Notes under the pieces: model-generated | Told to the model about the DNA's origin: nothing | Database searches by the model: none | The model's input: only the letters and a program-made list of their open reading frames with translations | NCBI RefSeq assembly: GCF_034190915.1 | Contig: NW_026947514.1 | Span: 9,131,701-9,195,700 of the forward strand | Length of the DNA stretch: 64,000 nt | Direction of reading: 5' to 3' | Origin: Cavia porcellus | Taxonomy: Eukaryota > Chordata > Mammalia > Rodentia > Caviidae | Shown here: positions 1-12,559 of the stretch, in pieces | Position numbering within the stretch: the first letter of the stretch is position 1 | How the letters are laid out: each line of letters starts with the position of its first letter | Position numbers and translations under genes: made by a program

Positions 1-564
1 AATTTATTGTTTTATAACCAAGATCCCATATGGGGCTCAGCTACAGCTGGAAAAGAACCCATAATTCCCTAGATCTGCTTTATTTTCTCTGCTTCCCTCG
101 TTTATTTCAAAATGACTTCTAGCCAAGTGTCTGAGATGGCTCTCGATTATCCCAGCCTCCAGCAACTCACAACCCCAGAGAATCTGCTCCCCTGAATGTG
201 AACAGGCCTGTAACCTGCTCTAACTAACAGGGTATGGAAAAGATGAAAAAAGATCATTTCTGATCTGCCTTTCATAAGACTGTGATGTATTGCTTGTTAA
301 TATATTTTCTCTTACTGACCCAAGCAAAACCAAACGACATACTAAAGGGACTTTTTTTTCAAGAGATTGAGGCCAGCTTTCCACAAACTGGTAAGTACGA
401 ATGGCAGCCTTTTGCCATCAACAGTGAACAACCTACTAAACCCTCAGTGCCATGGACTACAATGGCCTGAATTCTTCCAATGACCATGTGTGCTTGGAAG
501 GGGATCCTTTTCCTTTTGAGCCTTGGGATTAGGTGGGGACACCATCCCATACTGGCTCTTCAGG
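1..564. other. Unassigned upstream flank
   Basis: AT-leaning single-copy-looking sequence. The short open frames on both strands (about 60 codons) carry no recognisable domain and are of chance length. I see no repeat family or RNA gene here. Confidence 0.5.
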
Positions 565-665
565 AGGCAGGAAGCAGAGGATCCTGTAAACCTCTGCTTA
601 CATTTATGACCTGCAGACACTGTGGATTAGCAAGTGTATTAAGCCACTAACTTTGTGCTAACTTT
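565..665 (+). mobile_element. MLT1-like LTR 3' fragment (possible)
   Basis: The text running into 'aagccactaactttgtgctaac' resembles the 3' end of MLT1-type MaLR LTRs, which usually read close to 'aagccactaagtttgtggtaa'. The match is short and degenerate. A run of TTTA-rich low-complexity sequence follows at about 665-715. Confidence 0.35.
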
Positions 666-715
666 TTAAATAATAAATAAATGACTGAGTCATTATTTAT
701 TTAAATTTATTTAAA

Positions 716-2656
716 TCACTTAAAAGGCTGAGTCTAAATCTCAGGCTTTGGGGCTTAGTGAAGGGCTCTGATTGGCCCAGCTTGGGTCACGTTTGCACTT
801 ATTAACCTTGGAGATAGGCACATGGGACTGGGTGGAAGGAACCCCCATTCTATCTAATTGAACTAGAGAGAGCATTTCCCAAGTTAAAAAAAAGTACAAT
901 TATGGGCAGGCAAAACAGTAGCCATCCACTACAAATGCTGAACAGTACAAACACATTCCTTGCCTGTAGTTTAGAAGTAGATAAATAGATGAATTCATTG
1001 CCAGTCAAAACGCAGGCCCTCGTGTGCCTCAGCAAGGGAGCACAGGTTAAAGAGGGACACACATTCAAGAGTCCAAATGCAAAGACCAAGTAGGAGTAAT
1101 CCCGATGAATAAGATACAGTGAAGAATGTCTCAGACATAGAGGACATGATATAGAAAAACCCAGGAAACAGAGAAAGAATGACATATTTTCTGGAATCCA
1201 AATCTTCATCATACAGTCAGATTAGAGCATGGGGAAGTTCCTACAGGACTGAGATGTAACAGACCTTGTATTAGCCAGGATTCTTAATGACAAGTCAATG
1301 GATTTCACTGTTAGCTCACCAGATTAAGACGTGAGTAGCTAGAATCCATGCAGCCCTGACCTAGCCAGCACAGCAGCGCGCCAGAGTTGCCAGTGCTGAC
1401 CGCCCAGCACCAACAATCCCAGACTGCAGAGCAGAATCCACCTTCATAGGAACCAGGTTTCTCAGCTGATGACCCACTGCAGACCACCTCCTGGGCCAGG
1501 AGAGAACCTGCTTCCTCACACAACGCTTCACCACCCCATGTCCCAGGGAGTGGTCTGAGAGGAGAAGCCCAGGTCACTTGCCTGCATCCTAACTGCAAGG
1601 GACACTGGGAAATGTTGTCGATGCTGCTTTTCTTCCACCATGGGGATCTCCTGAGGTCACTGATAAACATAGAGAGGTTGTTCAAGAGCTATTAAGCAGC
1701 CACAAGTGACAGCTGTCTTTAATAGAGCTCATGAGGCAGCCAAAGATTTTACCTTTGTCTCCATGGATGCTATAGGGGAGAACTAGGAACAGGGATGGTG
1801 TGGTTACTTGCATGGTTTAAGGAGCTCACTTTACAGGATTGAGGCTACATTGGTGGCAAAGGCCAGGTAGGAGCTTGTGAAGTAACAAAGTTAGAAAGCT
1901 GAAGTGTTTAAAACAAAGGATATGGAAAGAAGAATACATCTGAGTGACTCCTGCAAGACACACATGAAAGTGCATTCTCGTGTGTAGACAGAAGCATTCA
2001 ACAAATTTCTCTTCCCTTCCTGCTCTCCGTCTTAGACATTATTGGAAGCCCTCTTCTGTATGTAGGATCCCACTTGGACTTTAAATGCATGCTCCCCAAA
2101 ACTACCACAAAGTGGAGAACTCACTTGTTACTATATTTCTTTTCTGAAAAGTAGCTCCCAACTCCCTATTGAACATGAAATCTTTCTTCAAATCAAATCT
2201 AACACAACTATGAGATGATGTTCCAGTGGGAACAGAAGCTTTGGGTTCGTAACTCTGTCTTTCCTTTTCTCCCCAAAATACGTGCCCTGAGTAAGTTTTG
2301 CAGAACTTTGGGGACTACATGGCACATGGCTTGGAAAAATGTGCTCCTTGAAAAAATGTGTTTAAAAAGTCCACCAAACAGCTTATATACACAGATAATT
2401 GTTAACAGACAGAAGTGTTGTACAGAGATATCTGCTGCTATACATTCTAGGATCAAATTTGAATTAGCTAGAGAGGTCAACTGAGAAGGACGGGAAATAA
2501 AAGATGCAGCTGCCAGAGGGGATTTGCAGGAGGAAGAAGGTGTAGCTGGAGCTGACCCTCCAAGGATAAGTGGAATCTGCTGAGGAGAATGAATCATAGG
2601 AAAAAGGACTGGAGATTAGATGATGCAAGGGTACCAGCTGGATGTAGGTGGGTGGG
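716..2656. other. Unassigned upstream flank
   Basis: No gene recognised. A 124-codon minus-strand open frame at 1311-1685 lies in moderately GC-rich sequence and shows no domain. The stretch at about 1270-1700 reads like an old degenerate repeat, but I cannot place the family. Confidence 0.4.
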
Positions 2657-3208
2657 TGTGGTGGGCAGACTCTGAGATGTCCCAGTGACCCTTATGTCAT
2701 GGTAATTACATTCTTGTAAAATCTCATTTTCCTGATTGTGGTCAGGATCTCTGACTTGCTTTTAACCAATAAAATACAGCAAAGACAGTGCCTGGTTGCT
2801 CCAGGGGTAAGTTTATATAAGCTTATGCCTCCATATTTAGCACAGGCTTATTTGAGTGCTTTCCCAACTTGTCCACCTGGATGAGGCAAGCTGATGGAGG
2901 CACCCACATGGCAAGGGACTGAGGGTAGCATCTTCCCAGCAGTCAGTGAGGAAGTGTGGCACTAGGTCCAGGATCCTCCCAGGAGCTAACCTGTGCCAAC
3001 CTGGCTATGCATTGGAGACTTTGCCACTGAGCCTTCAAGTATGACCCAGACCTGGCTGATGTATTGATTTCAGCCTTCATACAGACTCTGAAAAGGACCA
3101 GATAAATGCTTATTCTGACCCACAGTAACAGTGAGAAAATAAACACATGTTGTTCTAAATCGTGACATGTCATGGTCATTTGTTACACAGCAGCAGATAA
3201 CTGATGCA
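2657..3208 (+). mobile_element. MLT1-like (ERVL-MaLR) solo LTR
   Basis: It begins TGTGGTGGGCAGACTCT and ends near TTACACAGCAGCAGATAACTGATGCA, which matches the start and end of a familiar MaLR/MLT1-type LTR and keeps the TG...CA termini. The interior is diverged, so this is an old mammalian insertion. It lies about 11 kb upstream of the TUNAR CpG island. The subfamily is not determined. Confidence 0.65.
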
Positions 3209-4083
3209 ATGGCTTTGGGCATATTCTTAACATGTTTTACTCTGAACTTTCTTCTCTGTAGGTGAGGTAGCATATGGACCACCTTTCAAGTCTGGTGGGA
3301 GAATTAACAAAATAAGATGCAAAATGCCATCATTCTACAAGGCTAGTGACAGGTGTTTAATCCGTGGTCACTACTACTGGTGTTACCAACAAAGGCAACA
3401 ACATATAAGGAAGAATTACCCCAAGTAGATTTTTACAAGCTGTGAGTGGTTTGCCACTCAGTGGATGATTCAGTATGGGTCCGTGCATCTTTCCCAGAAA
3501 TCTAACACCAGAATGAGGGCTACAAATATGCAAACAGTATCTCTGGATGCTTAAACCCCATTGGCTCTGGCTGCCTAAGTTTCCCAATCACACTGCACTA
3601 AAGAAATCCGTGGACCCAGTCCTGTGGTTGGACTTGTGATACATATTAATTAGCTTATGTCCAGAGAGAGAAGGGCATCGTTGTGGTAGTTTTTTAAGGC
3701 AGCGTTCACATGTTAATGTAAAAACAAACAAACAAAAAAGGTTGTGTTTTCTGTCTTATTTCTCCCTAGCTCCTAGCACACATTACAGCCTTTGAGTAAT
3801 AGTTACTCTCCACTTGTCAGGCTTAAAATGAACAGGATAAACATATTCTGTACTGCTTTACCAGAAAAGCTTGGCTGATCCAACAAATTTTAAGTCTCTA
3901 GGACAGATTGTGCTGTATCTACGGTTTCTTTCCTTCCTTCCTTTCATTTTCCGTCTTCCCCTGAGGAGTATTAATTCAAAGTCATCACCAGAGACCCACT
4001 GCTGCCTGCTGTTTTCTGAACTATCACTCACATCTCCTGTTGTATAAATTCTCCAGGCATTTGATTAAGCACTAAGCACCTGC

Positions 4084-4085
<2 letters not shown>
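3209..4085. other. Unassigned flank
   Basis: No gene or clear repeat seen, apart from a short TTCC-rich run near 3930-3947 and an A/C-rich run near 3720-3740. Confidence 0.45.

Positions 4086-4119
<34 letters not shown>
4086..4119. repeat. (AC)17 microsatellite
   Basis: This is an uninterrupted run of 17 AC dinucleotides, directly visible. Pure tracts of this length are usually length-polymorphic. Confidence 0.97.
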
Positions 4120-4121
<2 letters not shown>

Positions 4122-4944
4122 CCTCTACTTCTAAAATGCTATCCTCCATTTCAACAACTGAATAGGAAAATGAAGGAGGAAACCCTAGGAGCATTTTCAT
4201 ATCCACCGTGGCACTTTCATCTACCTTTTCCATTGGACTCAAGGCAGTAGCAAGACTTTGCTTTTGAAGTGTAAAGGCTGCTGTGAATTGCAGTTAACGC
4301 GTGATCCTTGAAAGGACTTAGGAAGACAGACGTGGGCTGGAAGCTAATGGAGTGCCTTTTAGACTTCTGTTTCCAATGATCTCTGAAAACATAAAGGATC
4401 CAAGGATGTGTTACTAAAGCTGCCGATACTTCAACCTTAACTGTTTAGAAAAAAAACAGATAAGGGATGAAAGAACATCTTTTTCTTCTTTGTCCCAAAG
4501 CAGGTACAGTGAAAGAGTGTTTGCAGCGGGTGGACGCTGAAAATAGCTGTGGTTCACCGAACCACCCACTTAGCAGGCATGGATGAAGCTTATCTGCCTG
4601 TTAATCCGAAAGAGGAGAGGGTGTGCCTTGAAAGTTCCACTTTTATGCTCCTTGATGTGACAGAAGGTGTTGCAGTTTACTAGCAATAGCCTTTGCCTGG
4701 CTGGATGTTTATATGTTTTACTGATCCTATTACATCATTTGGAAGAGTCATCAAGCTTGGCTTTAGATGTTTTTAAATGTTAAAAATAGCGTTGACATTT
4801 TGGGATCTGCAAACTGGGAATAGTGACATGACTTGCAGTGGTTCTGTGACTCTTAGGCTGGTGTCAGTGTGTGAAAATACCTACCGTAGAATGGAGGAAG
4901 GGTTACTGCTGACAGTGACCAAGAAATCACACCAGAGATATCTT
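4120..4944. other. Unassigned flank
   Basis: No feature recognised. Short A-runs occur near 4448. Confidence 0.45.
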
Positions 4945-4982
4945 GATTATTACTATTGCATCAGATTATCACTATTGCATTA
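4945..4982. repeat. Two-copy 19-bp tandem duplication
   Basis: The units at 4945-4963 and 4964-4982 match at 17 of 19 positions. This is a small local duplication with no evident function. Confidence 0.85.
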
Positions 4983-5064
4983 GAGATATATTTTATTTCT
5001 CAATAAAATATATAAACTGCTGGATTTTTAAAATATGTTTTGCTACCTTTTAAATAGCTGCTCC

Positions 5065-5167
5065 TTTTTTTTTGTCTTTTTTGTTTTTATCAGTACCGGG
5101 GATTGAACTCACGACTGCCTGCTTACAAGGCAGGCACTTATGCTGCTGAGCTAAATCCCCAGCCCCC
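5065..5167 (-). mobile_element. ID-type tRNA-derived SINE
   Basis: Read on the minus strand it starts GGGGCTGGGGATTTAGCTCA (A-box region) and continues through a tRNA-like anticodon arm to a B box close to AGTTCAATCCC and the GGTAC end. The + strand T-rich run at about 5066-5090 is its 3' A-rich tail. It belongs to the subfamily marked by 'ATAAGC' after the A box. I see no clear target-site duplication. Confidence 0.88.
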
Positions 5168-8100
5168 AGATTTAACATTATCAAATAAAACAAAAGAGAA
5201 TAAAACTCAACCCCACAAAACAATTAAAATGATGTGGTTTCCAGGCGGGGATCACCTCCTGGTGAGGCCTGGTTCTCTCCCTCTGCAGTCTGTGAATGGT
5301 GCTGACCCGGATTTTTTTTTAAGATGGGTTATTAATAAGTCTCCCTAGCAATTTGGCGTTCATATTTCATTTTGGATTATCTTTCCATGCACATACAAAC
5401 CCCTCCCTCCTTGTCAGTCCCTTAGAAGAATCTAGGACAAAGATATTGAATTGAACTTGGCTCCGTGAACAACTTTCTATAGGACAGGCTGGACTCTGAC
5501 TGATTGATTGGCATGCATTCAAGCCTTAGCCCAGATCTTGATTGGAAAGTCAAAGCGGGGCGACTTGTGTCTTTCTTGTACACAGGAGCCCCTTCTTTAC
5601 ACATGATTGAAGTGACAGTAGAAGGTTCGAATCACAGCACATGTGGCGGTTAGCAAAGTGTGGGGATGACAGGTTTGACAAAGTCTCACAGGTGTGCTGT
5701 CTCCTTATAATGACTTTCCTGCCATTGGACAATATTTGCCAGCTTTTAGAGCAACTAAAATTATGGAAAACTGAGACTAAGAAAGCACAAGTGGCTTTGA
5801 TGACCTTTGAAGTTTTACTGATTTTATGGAAATGTCTATTTTATGAGCCAGTATCCCCAACCGAACTGAATTACTACACTAATATTAATCCTTAGAACAT
5901 ACTAATGTGTGCTTGACTGTACACAGAACAATCAATTTCACAGTGTTTTCCAATTTTACCCTGGGAGCCTGAGCCCAGCATGCCGGCACTGGGTAATTAT
6001 AAATAAAACATTTAGAACTCATTTTATTTGTAATTAACTGGGGACAAGGCTATTAGTACTTTGCCCCTTACACTGTACATTTAATAATGAAAGAATAAAA
6101 CCAAGAATCAACCGCGTTTTAAGAATTATTAGTGTCCAGGCTGTGGATGTGGAAGACGGTAAAAAATACAACTAAAAATCTAAGGAAAAGGTTGGCATGC
6201 GTCGTGGCCAGGTGGGGAGAACAGGGAGGAAGACTCAGCTCTGAGATTAGATGAAAATTGGAATAGACGAGAACAGAGCGCCTGACTTGGGGTAGCCCTG
6301 CACAGGCACAGAGCATTTGGAGCATTTTTCTTGATGCTTATTTTGTGTCTCACCCAGCGGGAGTCCCTGGCATTCTTTGTGGGTTTTGAAAATTCTAAGT
6401 AAACACTAAAATACTTCCCAGCTGGAGAGCAAGCTCGGTTCAAGGAGGTTTTGCAAATGATGAAGGGCCCGAGAATGGATGCATCAGGGCGTACGTGACA
6501 TCGGAGTGGCCCTCTGGAGTGAGGGGCGTCTGTTTCTTCGCTGGGGAACATGTGCAATGGCTGCGGCAGTAAACACCGTGCTTGCCTACCTGTCACCCAA
6601 GAACAAAAGGGACAGCAAGAAAAACTGTGAGGCGTGAAGATAGAAAGGGGGTTTGTTCCTGCTGTCCTTTTACGTTGGCGGGGAGGGGGGAAGAGAGGAA
6701 AATCTCAGAGCAACAATGACTTTGGAATTCATGTTGTGGAAGAGACTAGACCATTTAGGAACAGAGAAGCAGGTCTTTGTACAAAGACACAAATTTAATC
6801 AAAAGCAGAATGTAGTCAATTTGGCCTTTGCCAGTGGTATTCACAGAGCGAGGCTGCTCTCCCTTCTGGTTGGGAAATCCTTGCATCTGCACCCTGGCTG
6901 TGGATTCCTGCGTGAGCAAATGTGCTTTTGATATCTCACACTATTGTGTTTTCAAGACAGTCTGAGAGGAACTTGAATCTGTCTGTTATCCAAACTGGGT
7001 GAGAAATAAATAGTGACATGGTCACAGATCTTTTTTTTCCCCCTTAAGAGACCATTTTGATTTTCTTTGTGACTCCATTTGGAAAGAAAGCAAAATTCTC
7101 TTAATAACATCACGCAGAACTGCTGCTTTGCTAGAGATAGATGTGCCTGGCTGCATACATTTCACTCTGCCTTTGGATCCTACCAGACAGTTATTACATG
7201 CTGGTCAAGCCAGTCGGGGCCCAGGTGACCAGTTCTTCAAGGGCAGCTGCTCTGCCCAACCCAGTGCCTGGCAGCAAGTTTGCTAAATGATATCCCTAGA
7301 GATACCAACAGACGCCCAGTGGAACTAATTCTGCTGATACCAAATCCAATCCCTTGCAAACACACAGTGTGGGCCACCTGGGTATAATAGAAGCCTGTTA
7401 AGGTCCAGTTATTCATCAATCCGTTTACAGGCGAGCGCCTTTTCCCCAGCTGGATGGACTTGGATGGGAAAAGCTTTGCACCAGCTGTTCATCCTTGAGA
7501 TCACCTGAATTTGTAAGTCATCTATCTTGTCTTATTAAACAGGTGGAGATGGACATTGCTCCCTCTGATGGGCATCAGATATGATTCTGGGAAGCTGTGG
7601 ACTGAGACCCTACTGAAGCTACTGTGCAAATGGAATAGATATAGCTATGATGATTGTGACTGCCAGGCTGCAAAGAAACTTGAATAATTGTCTATAACTG
7701 AAGGACTCTTAAAATTTCAAACAGATCTCTTCACCTTTTTTCAACATCAGTGCTTACCAAGCCTTAGATTTTGCTTAAATACCACAGGCGAATGGAAACT
7801 CACTGCCTACTAAGGCATCTCACTGGGTATTTGGATCTCTCTTCTTGGCAAACTATTGCTGTAAAGTGCTGGATACTGAATACTTTAGGCTGAATGGTCC
7901 ATGCAGTCTCTGTAGCAAAGTACTCATCTCTGCTCTTGTGGCGTGCAAGCCAAGTGAATGGGCAACCAATGCCAATAAGCCTTTGTTTGCAAAAGTGGTC
8001 AGTGAGCCATCTTAAATGCTAAAGTGTTCTTTATGTTGAAAAAACCAACTGTGGGGTTGGTTCAGTGTTTTTTGGCCTGGTTCAATGTTTTTTAGACCAT

Positions 8101-8471
8101 GCATGAAAGCTAATCAAATTCTCCCTTATAAGAAATTCCTTTGACTAACTGAAGCTCATGAGACCTCTTCTCCTCATTTATGTTTTTTCTCTAGTTATCT
8201 TGGCCCTGCTCAGTTGTTTGGATTCCGAGTTCACCTCCACCTCTGTAGACTAGCCAACAGATGATTTTATTTTGATAGCATCTCTGATGCAGCATTTACA
8301 ATAGAAGATCTCAGACTGTACCACCTCCTTTCCTACAGAAATGTTTGAGTTTTCTTTGCCTTATTTCATTCATCCTTTTAGTCACTCCCTACTCAGGCCC
8401 TGTTTCTAACCCAGTCTATCTTTTTGGCACGAATACAAATGGGTCAGACTGCTGTTCATACTGGAGACTTC
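5168..8471. other. Unassigned upstream flank
   Basis: No gene, RNA or clear repeat recognised over 3.3 kb. Open frames up to 138 codons (minus, 6180-6596) show no domain. Non-coding regulatory sequence of TUNAR could lie here, but nothing in the sequence alone proves it. Confidence 0.4.
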
Positions 8472-8531
8472 GGGCAGAGTGGACAGGCCCTGGGAGTGGA
8501 CAGGCAGAGTGGACAGAGTGGACAGGCCCAG
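8472..8531. repeat. Degenerate minisatellite of 'gagtggacag' units
   Basis: The decamer GAGTGGACAG recurs four times with 2-8 bp spacers, giving a short irregular tandem array. Confidence 0.8.
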
Positions 8532-8884
8532 CCAGCTGCTCTCCTAGCCCATAAACGATGGGAGGTTTCCTGGGGAGGCCCTGCCCCTCCCTGAGTGGGC
8601 ACCTTCTTCCTCAGAGGTTGGAGATGCCAACAGAGCCATCAGGAAGGCGGATGCCTTGTAAAAAGTAGATTCAAGTGGAGTTGTCAGGAATTATCAGTGC
8701 CAGACTTCTGAGGAGGAAACCTCCATTTCAGTTGCAGGTCATGGGCTTGGCCAGATAGCAGCTCGGAGGCTGAGAAGTTGTGTCACCCAGACTCCGTGAA
8801 TGTGAGAACCATGAAATGGGAATCAGAAGGTATGAAACTCACAAATGCTGTGATTTTTTAAAAATGGAAAGTTGAGTAGAAACA
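8532..8884. other. Unassigned flank
   Basis: No feature recognised. The phrase 'caggtcatgggcttg' near 8738 recurs at the end of inverted-repeat copy A near 9205. Confidence 0.4.
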
Positions 8885-8993
8885 CTAATTTTTAAAATTT
8901 AGTCTTTAATTGATAACTATACATATTTGCATGATACAGTGTGAATTTTGAGACATGTCTGCATAGTGTGACAGCACAGAGTCACACTGGAGA

Positions 8994-9208
8994 AGCTCTG
9001 GTCCTCACATCGAGCATTGCTTCCTGGCTCTGGAGGGGAAGACATGTGCTGCTTGGTCTCCAGGATGAACTCGTCACGCTGGCTGCCTGGCATGTACCCG
9101 ACCACGCTTGTCATCAGAGGAGCTCGGGGCCTCCATGTCGCTGAGGACAGCTGTGGTGCCTTCAGGATAGCCCTGGTCTTTGTTGTGAGTGTGACTTCTC
9201 AGCTCCAG
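8994..9208 (+). repeat. Inverted repeat copy A (215 bp)
   Basis: This matches the reverse complement of 9661-9876 with about 15 differences by hand count (about 93% identity), running from 'gctctggtcctcacatc' to 'gacttctcagctccag'. The core is open in more than one frame, but the translation resembles no family I recognise. It interrupts L1 3' UTR sequence on both sides. Confidence 0.92.
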
Positions 9209-9660
9209 GTCATGGGCTTGCAAATGGTGGTGAGAACATTCAAAATCCTTTATGATGCTCCTGAAATATTTGATATAATATTGTTAATGCACATTGTGTA
9301 CTCAGGGGTTGTGCGGAGAACAACTAGAATCAGGACCTGGAGTTTATAATATTATTTTTATAATGGTCACCGGGAGTTAACACAAGAAAATGCAGGAAAT
9401 CTATCCGCAACACCAAAGACATAGACTATTTAGTCAAGGACCTAAATCCCACAGCAATTGTCACACACTAGTCCAGATGAAGACCCAGAGCTCATGACAA
9501 TGCCTCCCACAAGTCCAACTGGAGGTCCAGAGCCCACAAGAAAGACTCATGCCACTCTCTTACGAATCCGTGCTGGGAAGGCCCAAAGGTCAGCGGTGGG
9601 AGCCAGAAAGTCCATGCCAGCGAGGTGAAGGAGCTGTGCTGGTGGGATGAGGGTTCTATG

Positions 9661-9876
9661 CTGGAGCTGAGAAGTCACACTCACAACAAAGACCAGGGCT
9701 GTCCTGAAAAGCACCACAGCCATCCTCAGCAACATGGAGGCCCCGAGCTCCTCTGATGACAAGCACGGTCGGGTACATGCCAGGGAGCCAGCGTGACGAA
9801 TTCATCCTGGAGACTAAGAAGCACACCTCTTCCCCTCCAGAGCCAGGAAGCAATGCTTGATGTGAGGACCAGAGCT
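9661..9876 (-). repeat. Inverted repeat copy B (216 bp)
   Basis: This is the partner of copy A on the opposite strand, separated by a loop of about 450 bp. The two arms could fold into a long stem if transcribed. The origin is unknown: an unnamed element, a gene fragment, or an inverted duplication. Confidence 0.92.
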
Positions 9877-10473
9877 CCTCCAGGAGAACCAACAGCTCAG
9901 ACAGCAACTCGTAGGAGAACCCACAATGCCTCAATGCAATAATGCCTTAATGCCCTCATTCTCCTTCTCCACCTCTCTATGCTGGCAACTTTCCTCAGGT
10001 GGAGCATCTACACTCAGTGCCATGCTGATGTAACCCAGCTGACGTTAAATTTCCACCAGTTCTTAATCCATAACACACATGCTGACTAGTCTCTCCCCAT
10101 CTTTTGCTCTCCCCGGCCTCAAGTACCCAGTATTTTACTCTCTTGATTCTCTAAGGTCAATGATTTAGATTCCACATGAGAGTGAGATAATGTGGTATTT
10201 GTCTGTCTGGGCCTAGCTATGTCACATAACACAGTGTCCTCCAGATTCCTTAAGGTTGTCCTGGTGACATAATTTTACTCTTTGTTTATGGTAAGTAGTA
10301 ACCCATTGTATATAGGTACTGCATTTTCTTTATCAATTCATCAGTTGTGACTTGGGCATTGTGAATACGCCTATGTCAGGAACATAAGATGCCCCTTCAG
10401 CATACTGATTTAATTCCCTGTGGAGGTATACCAGCAGGGGGACTGCTAGATGATGCAGTGCTTCTATTTTTAA

Positions 10474-10770
10474 TAGGTAAATGATCTGAAGAAACATGTC
10501 TCAAAAAGAGACATACAAATGACCAATAGGTACATGAAAATGCTCAACATCACGAATTCCCAGAGAGATGCAATCTAAAACTACAGCGAGATACTACTTC
10601 CTACCTGTTAGGACAGCTATCACCAAAGAGTCAAAACATAAAAAATGTTGGTGAGATGTGGAGAAAGGGGAATTCTTGCATATTGTCAATGGGAACGTAA
10701 ACTTACACAGCCAGTATGGAGAATGGTAGGTAGGTTGCAGAAACCTGTTTAAACATACAAAATTATTTTT
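10474..10770 (+). mobile_element. L1 ORF2 segment, inverted relative to 8885-10473
   Basis: Sense-strand ORF2 3' text such as 'agagacatacaaatgacc', 'atgctcaacatcac' and 'tggtgagatgtggagaaag' follows immediately after an antisense L1 segment. Read on the minus strand, the order (inverted upstream piece, then direct 3' piece) is the pattern expected of a twin-primed L1 insertion. It is full of stops and frameshifts. Confidence 0.75.
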
Positions 10771-11204
10771 TTAAAAAGGAAAGGTGCTTTCAATTTCTTG
10801 TGGGCCATTTCTAAGTTATTTCTTCCTCTTGGGTTCCACTAACCTCACTGCTACTACATTTTTAGCTCCTGAGATACACATAGTTTTTCTTCTTTAAAAG
10901 GTACAACTAAGCTTGACTTTTCTCTATGGGCTCAATTTCTTAGCATTGGAAGTTTCCCATAATTTGTCTTTGCAACTGAAGCGCTGTTTGATACCTGAAC
11001 AATTTTCCTTCCCCAAATGCCTTCCTTTACTGGACTGGCTCCAACTCATCTTTCAGAACCCATCTTAGAAATCTCCTCCTCTAGGAAACCTTCCTCAATC
11101 CCTGGATCCAGGAAAGAAGTCCTCTTTTGCCCAACCACGTGACTCGGATGTCTGATTCAGGACTAATCACCTTATTGTGTTGCGTAATCTCTACATGTTA
11201 ATTT
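10771..11204. other. Unassigned sequence between two L1 inversion junctions
   Basis: Moderately AT-rich, with no recognised repeat or gene. Confidence 0.4.
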
Positions 11205-11505
11205 CATTTGTTTTGGACATACACCTAGTAGTGGGTAGATTGCTGGATGACACAGTAGTTCTATTTTTAACAGAAAAAAATACCTGAATAGACAACTCTT
11301 AAAAAGAGACACGCAAATGGCCAATAGATATATAAAAATGTTTAGCACCGCTAATGATTAGAGAGAGGCAAATTAAAAGTATAATCAAAAACCTGTTAAA
11401 GTGGCTGTTACCAAAAAGACAAACCCTAACTAATGCTGGTAAGGATGCAGGGAAAGGAAAAATCCCATGCATGGTCAGTAGGAATGTAACCAATGTCTTT
11501 TCCCT
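11205..11505. mobile_element. Second rearranged L1 piece with the same inversion junction
   Basis: Antisense L1 text (11205-11270, around 'tagtgggtagattgctggatgacac') joins at about 11270 to sense ORF2 text ('agagacacgcaaatggcc', 'aatgctggtaaggatgcag'). The junction has the same form as at 10473, yet the flanks have diverged by roughly a quarter. Confidence 0.72.
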
Positions 11506-11585
11506 TCTAGATGGAATAACTGGAGGCCAGCACAGGTAGCATTCTTACTGTTGAATATCTGAAGTCAACACACTGCTGAATATAT

Positions 11586-11622
11586 AGGTGCTTACTAAAT
11601 GTTTGTTTAATGAATGAATGCA
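11586..11622 (+). mobile_element. L2/MIR-like 3' end fragment
   Basis: The stretch around 'ctaaatgtttgtttaatgaa' resembles the conserved 3' end of L2 or MIR elements. It is short, so the call is tentative. Confidence 0.4.
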
Positions 11623-12559
11623 CTAATGAATGAAGTGGAACAGATGTGGAAACCAAAAGCTAGTATTTGTAAAACAATGAGAATACTATGCTATTTATGG
11701 CTGTCATCCAAACAATGCACTCAGTATAGGTTATCAAGCCCTCACTTGTACACAGTGACTGGTGTAGAGTACTGTACGCCCCACTGTGTCCCTGCAAAGT
11801 GCTGCGTCTGGCCAGAACCACGATCCCATGGTCTTCAAGAGTGAAGGGAGGGATCCAGGTCACACACAGTTACTGGGTCTTTGCATGGGTTGCTGCATAG
11901 AGGCTGATCCTCTTTCCTAGCTAGCTGCTTCACCCTCTGTCCCTACGCAGCACGCCACAGGATAGGCTCAGCAGATGGCTTTGCTTGTCCTTTAGGGAGG
12001 GAGGCAGTGTTACCTAACAGGAGTTGTGGGCTCTCCCAAATCCCTGCTTCCCTCAGGGTCTCAGTGGAAGGCCAGTCTCTCCATACTTCCTCTTCCTTAG
12101 TATTTCAGCCTCCGCAGGTTTTGTTCCATCTCCTACTTTCCAAACTTGGGTCTTTCTCAGCAGCTCGTTCCCACAGCTCCGAGCATTTCCCACTACCTGT
12201 TCCTACTGACTAGCTTGCTCTTATGTTTGCTTTCTACACCTACCCACTCTTAGAGTTCCATGCAGGTGACACCTCTGTGTAGCCAGTCACAGTGCCTGAA
12301 AAAGTTAGTCACTTTCCTGTATGGCTTCAAGAATAGTGCTTAATAACCTATATAAAATAGAAGATATAAATTCAAAACAACATGGGGGTTCTAATGATAA
12401 AACTCTAGCTATCTTGATTTATCAAGAGCTTATTCTGTTCCAGGACCTATGCTGGTGACTTCACATACATATCTTCCTGAATACCCTGAACATCAACAGC
12501 AGGAACTCTGTATTAGTATTGTGCTCCTTTTCCCATAGCCCAGCAGACAGTAAAGGATA
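11623..12559. other. Unassigned flank
   Basis: No gene or clear repeat recognised. Confidence 0.4.

Larger units (their letters stand above)
8885..10473 (-). mobile_element. L1 3' UTR and ORF2 3' end, interrupted
   Basis: On the minus strand this reads as the end of a LINE-1. ORF2-end text lies at about 10090-10473, including the stretch around 'tataggtactgcattttctt'. 3' UTR text lies at about 9215-9330 ('gaacattcaaaatcctttat') and 8885-8985. The L1 text is broken twice, by the 215-bp copy A (8994-9208) and by about 600-750 bp that include copy B (9661-9876). Sequence at about 9330-9660 and 9877-10090 is not securely assigned. No intact reading frame remains. Confidence 0.7.
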
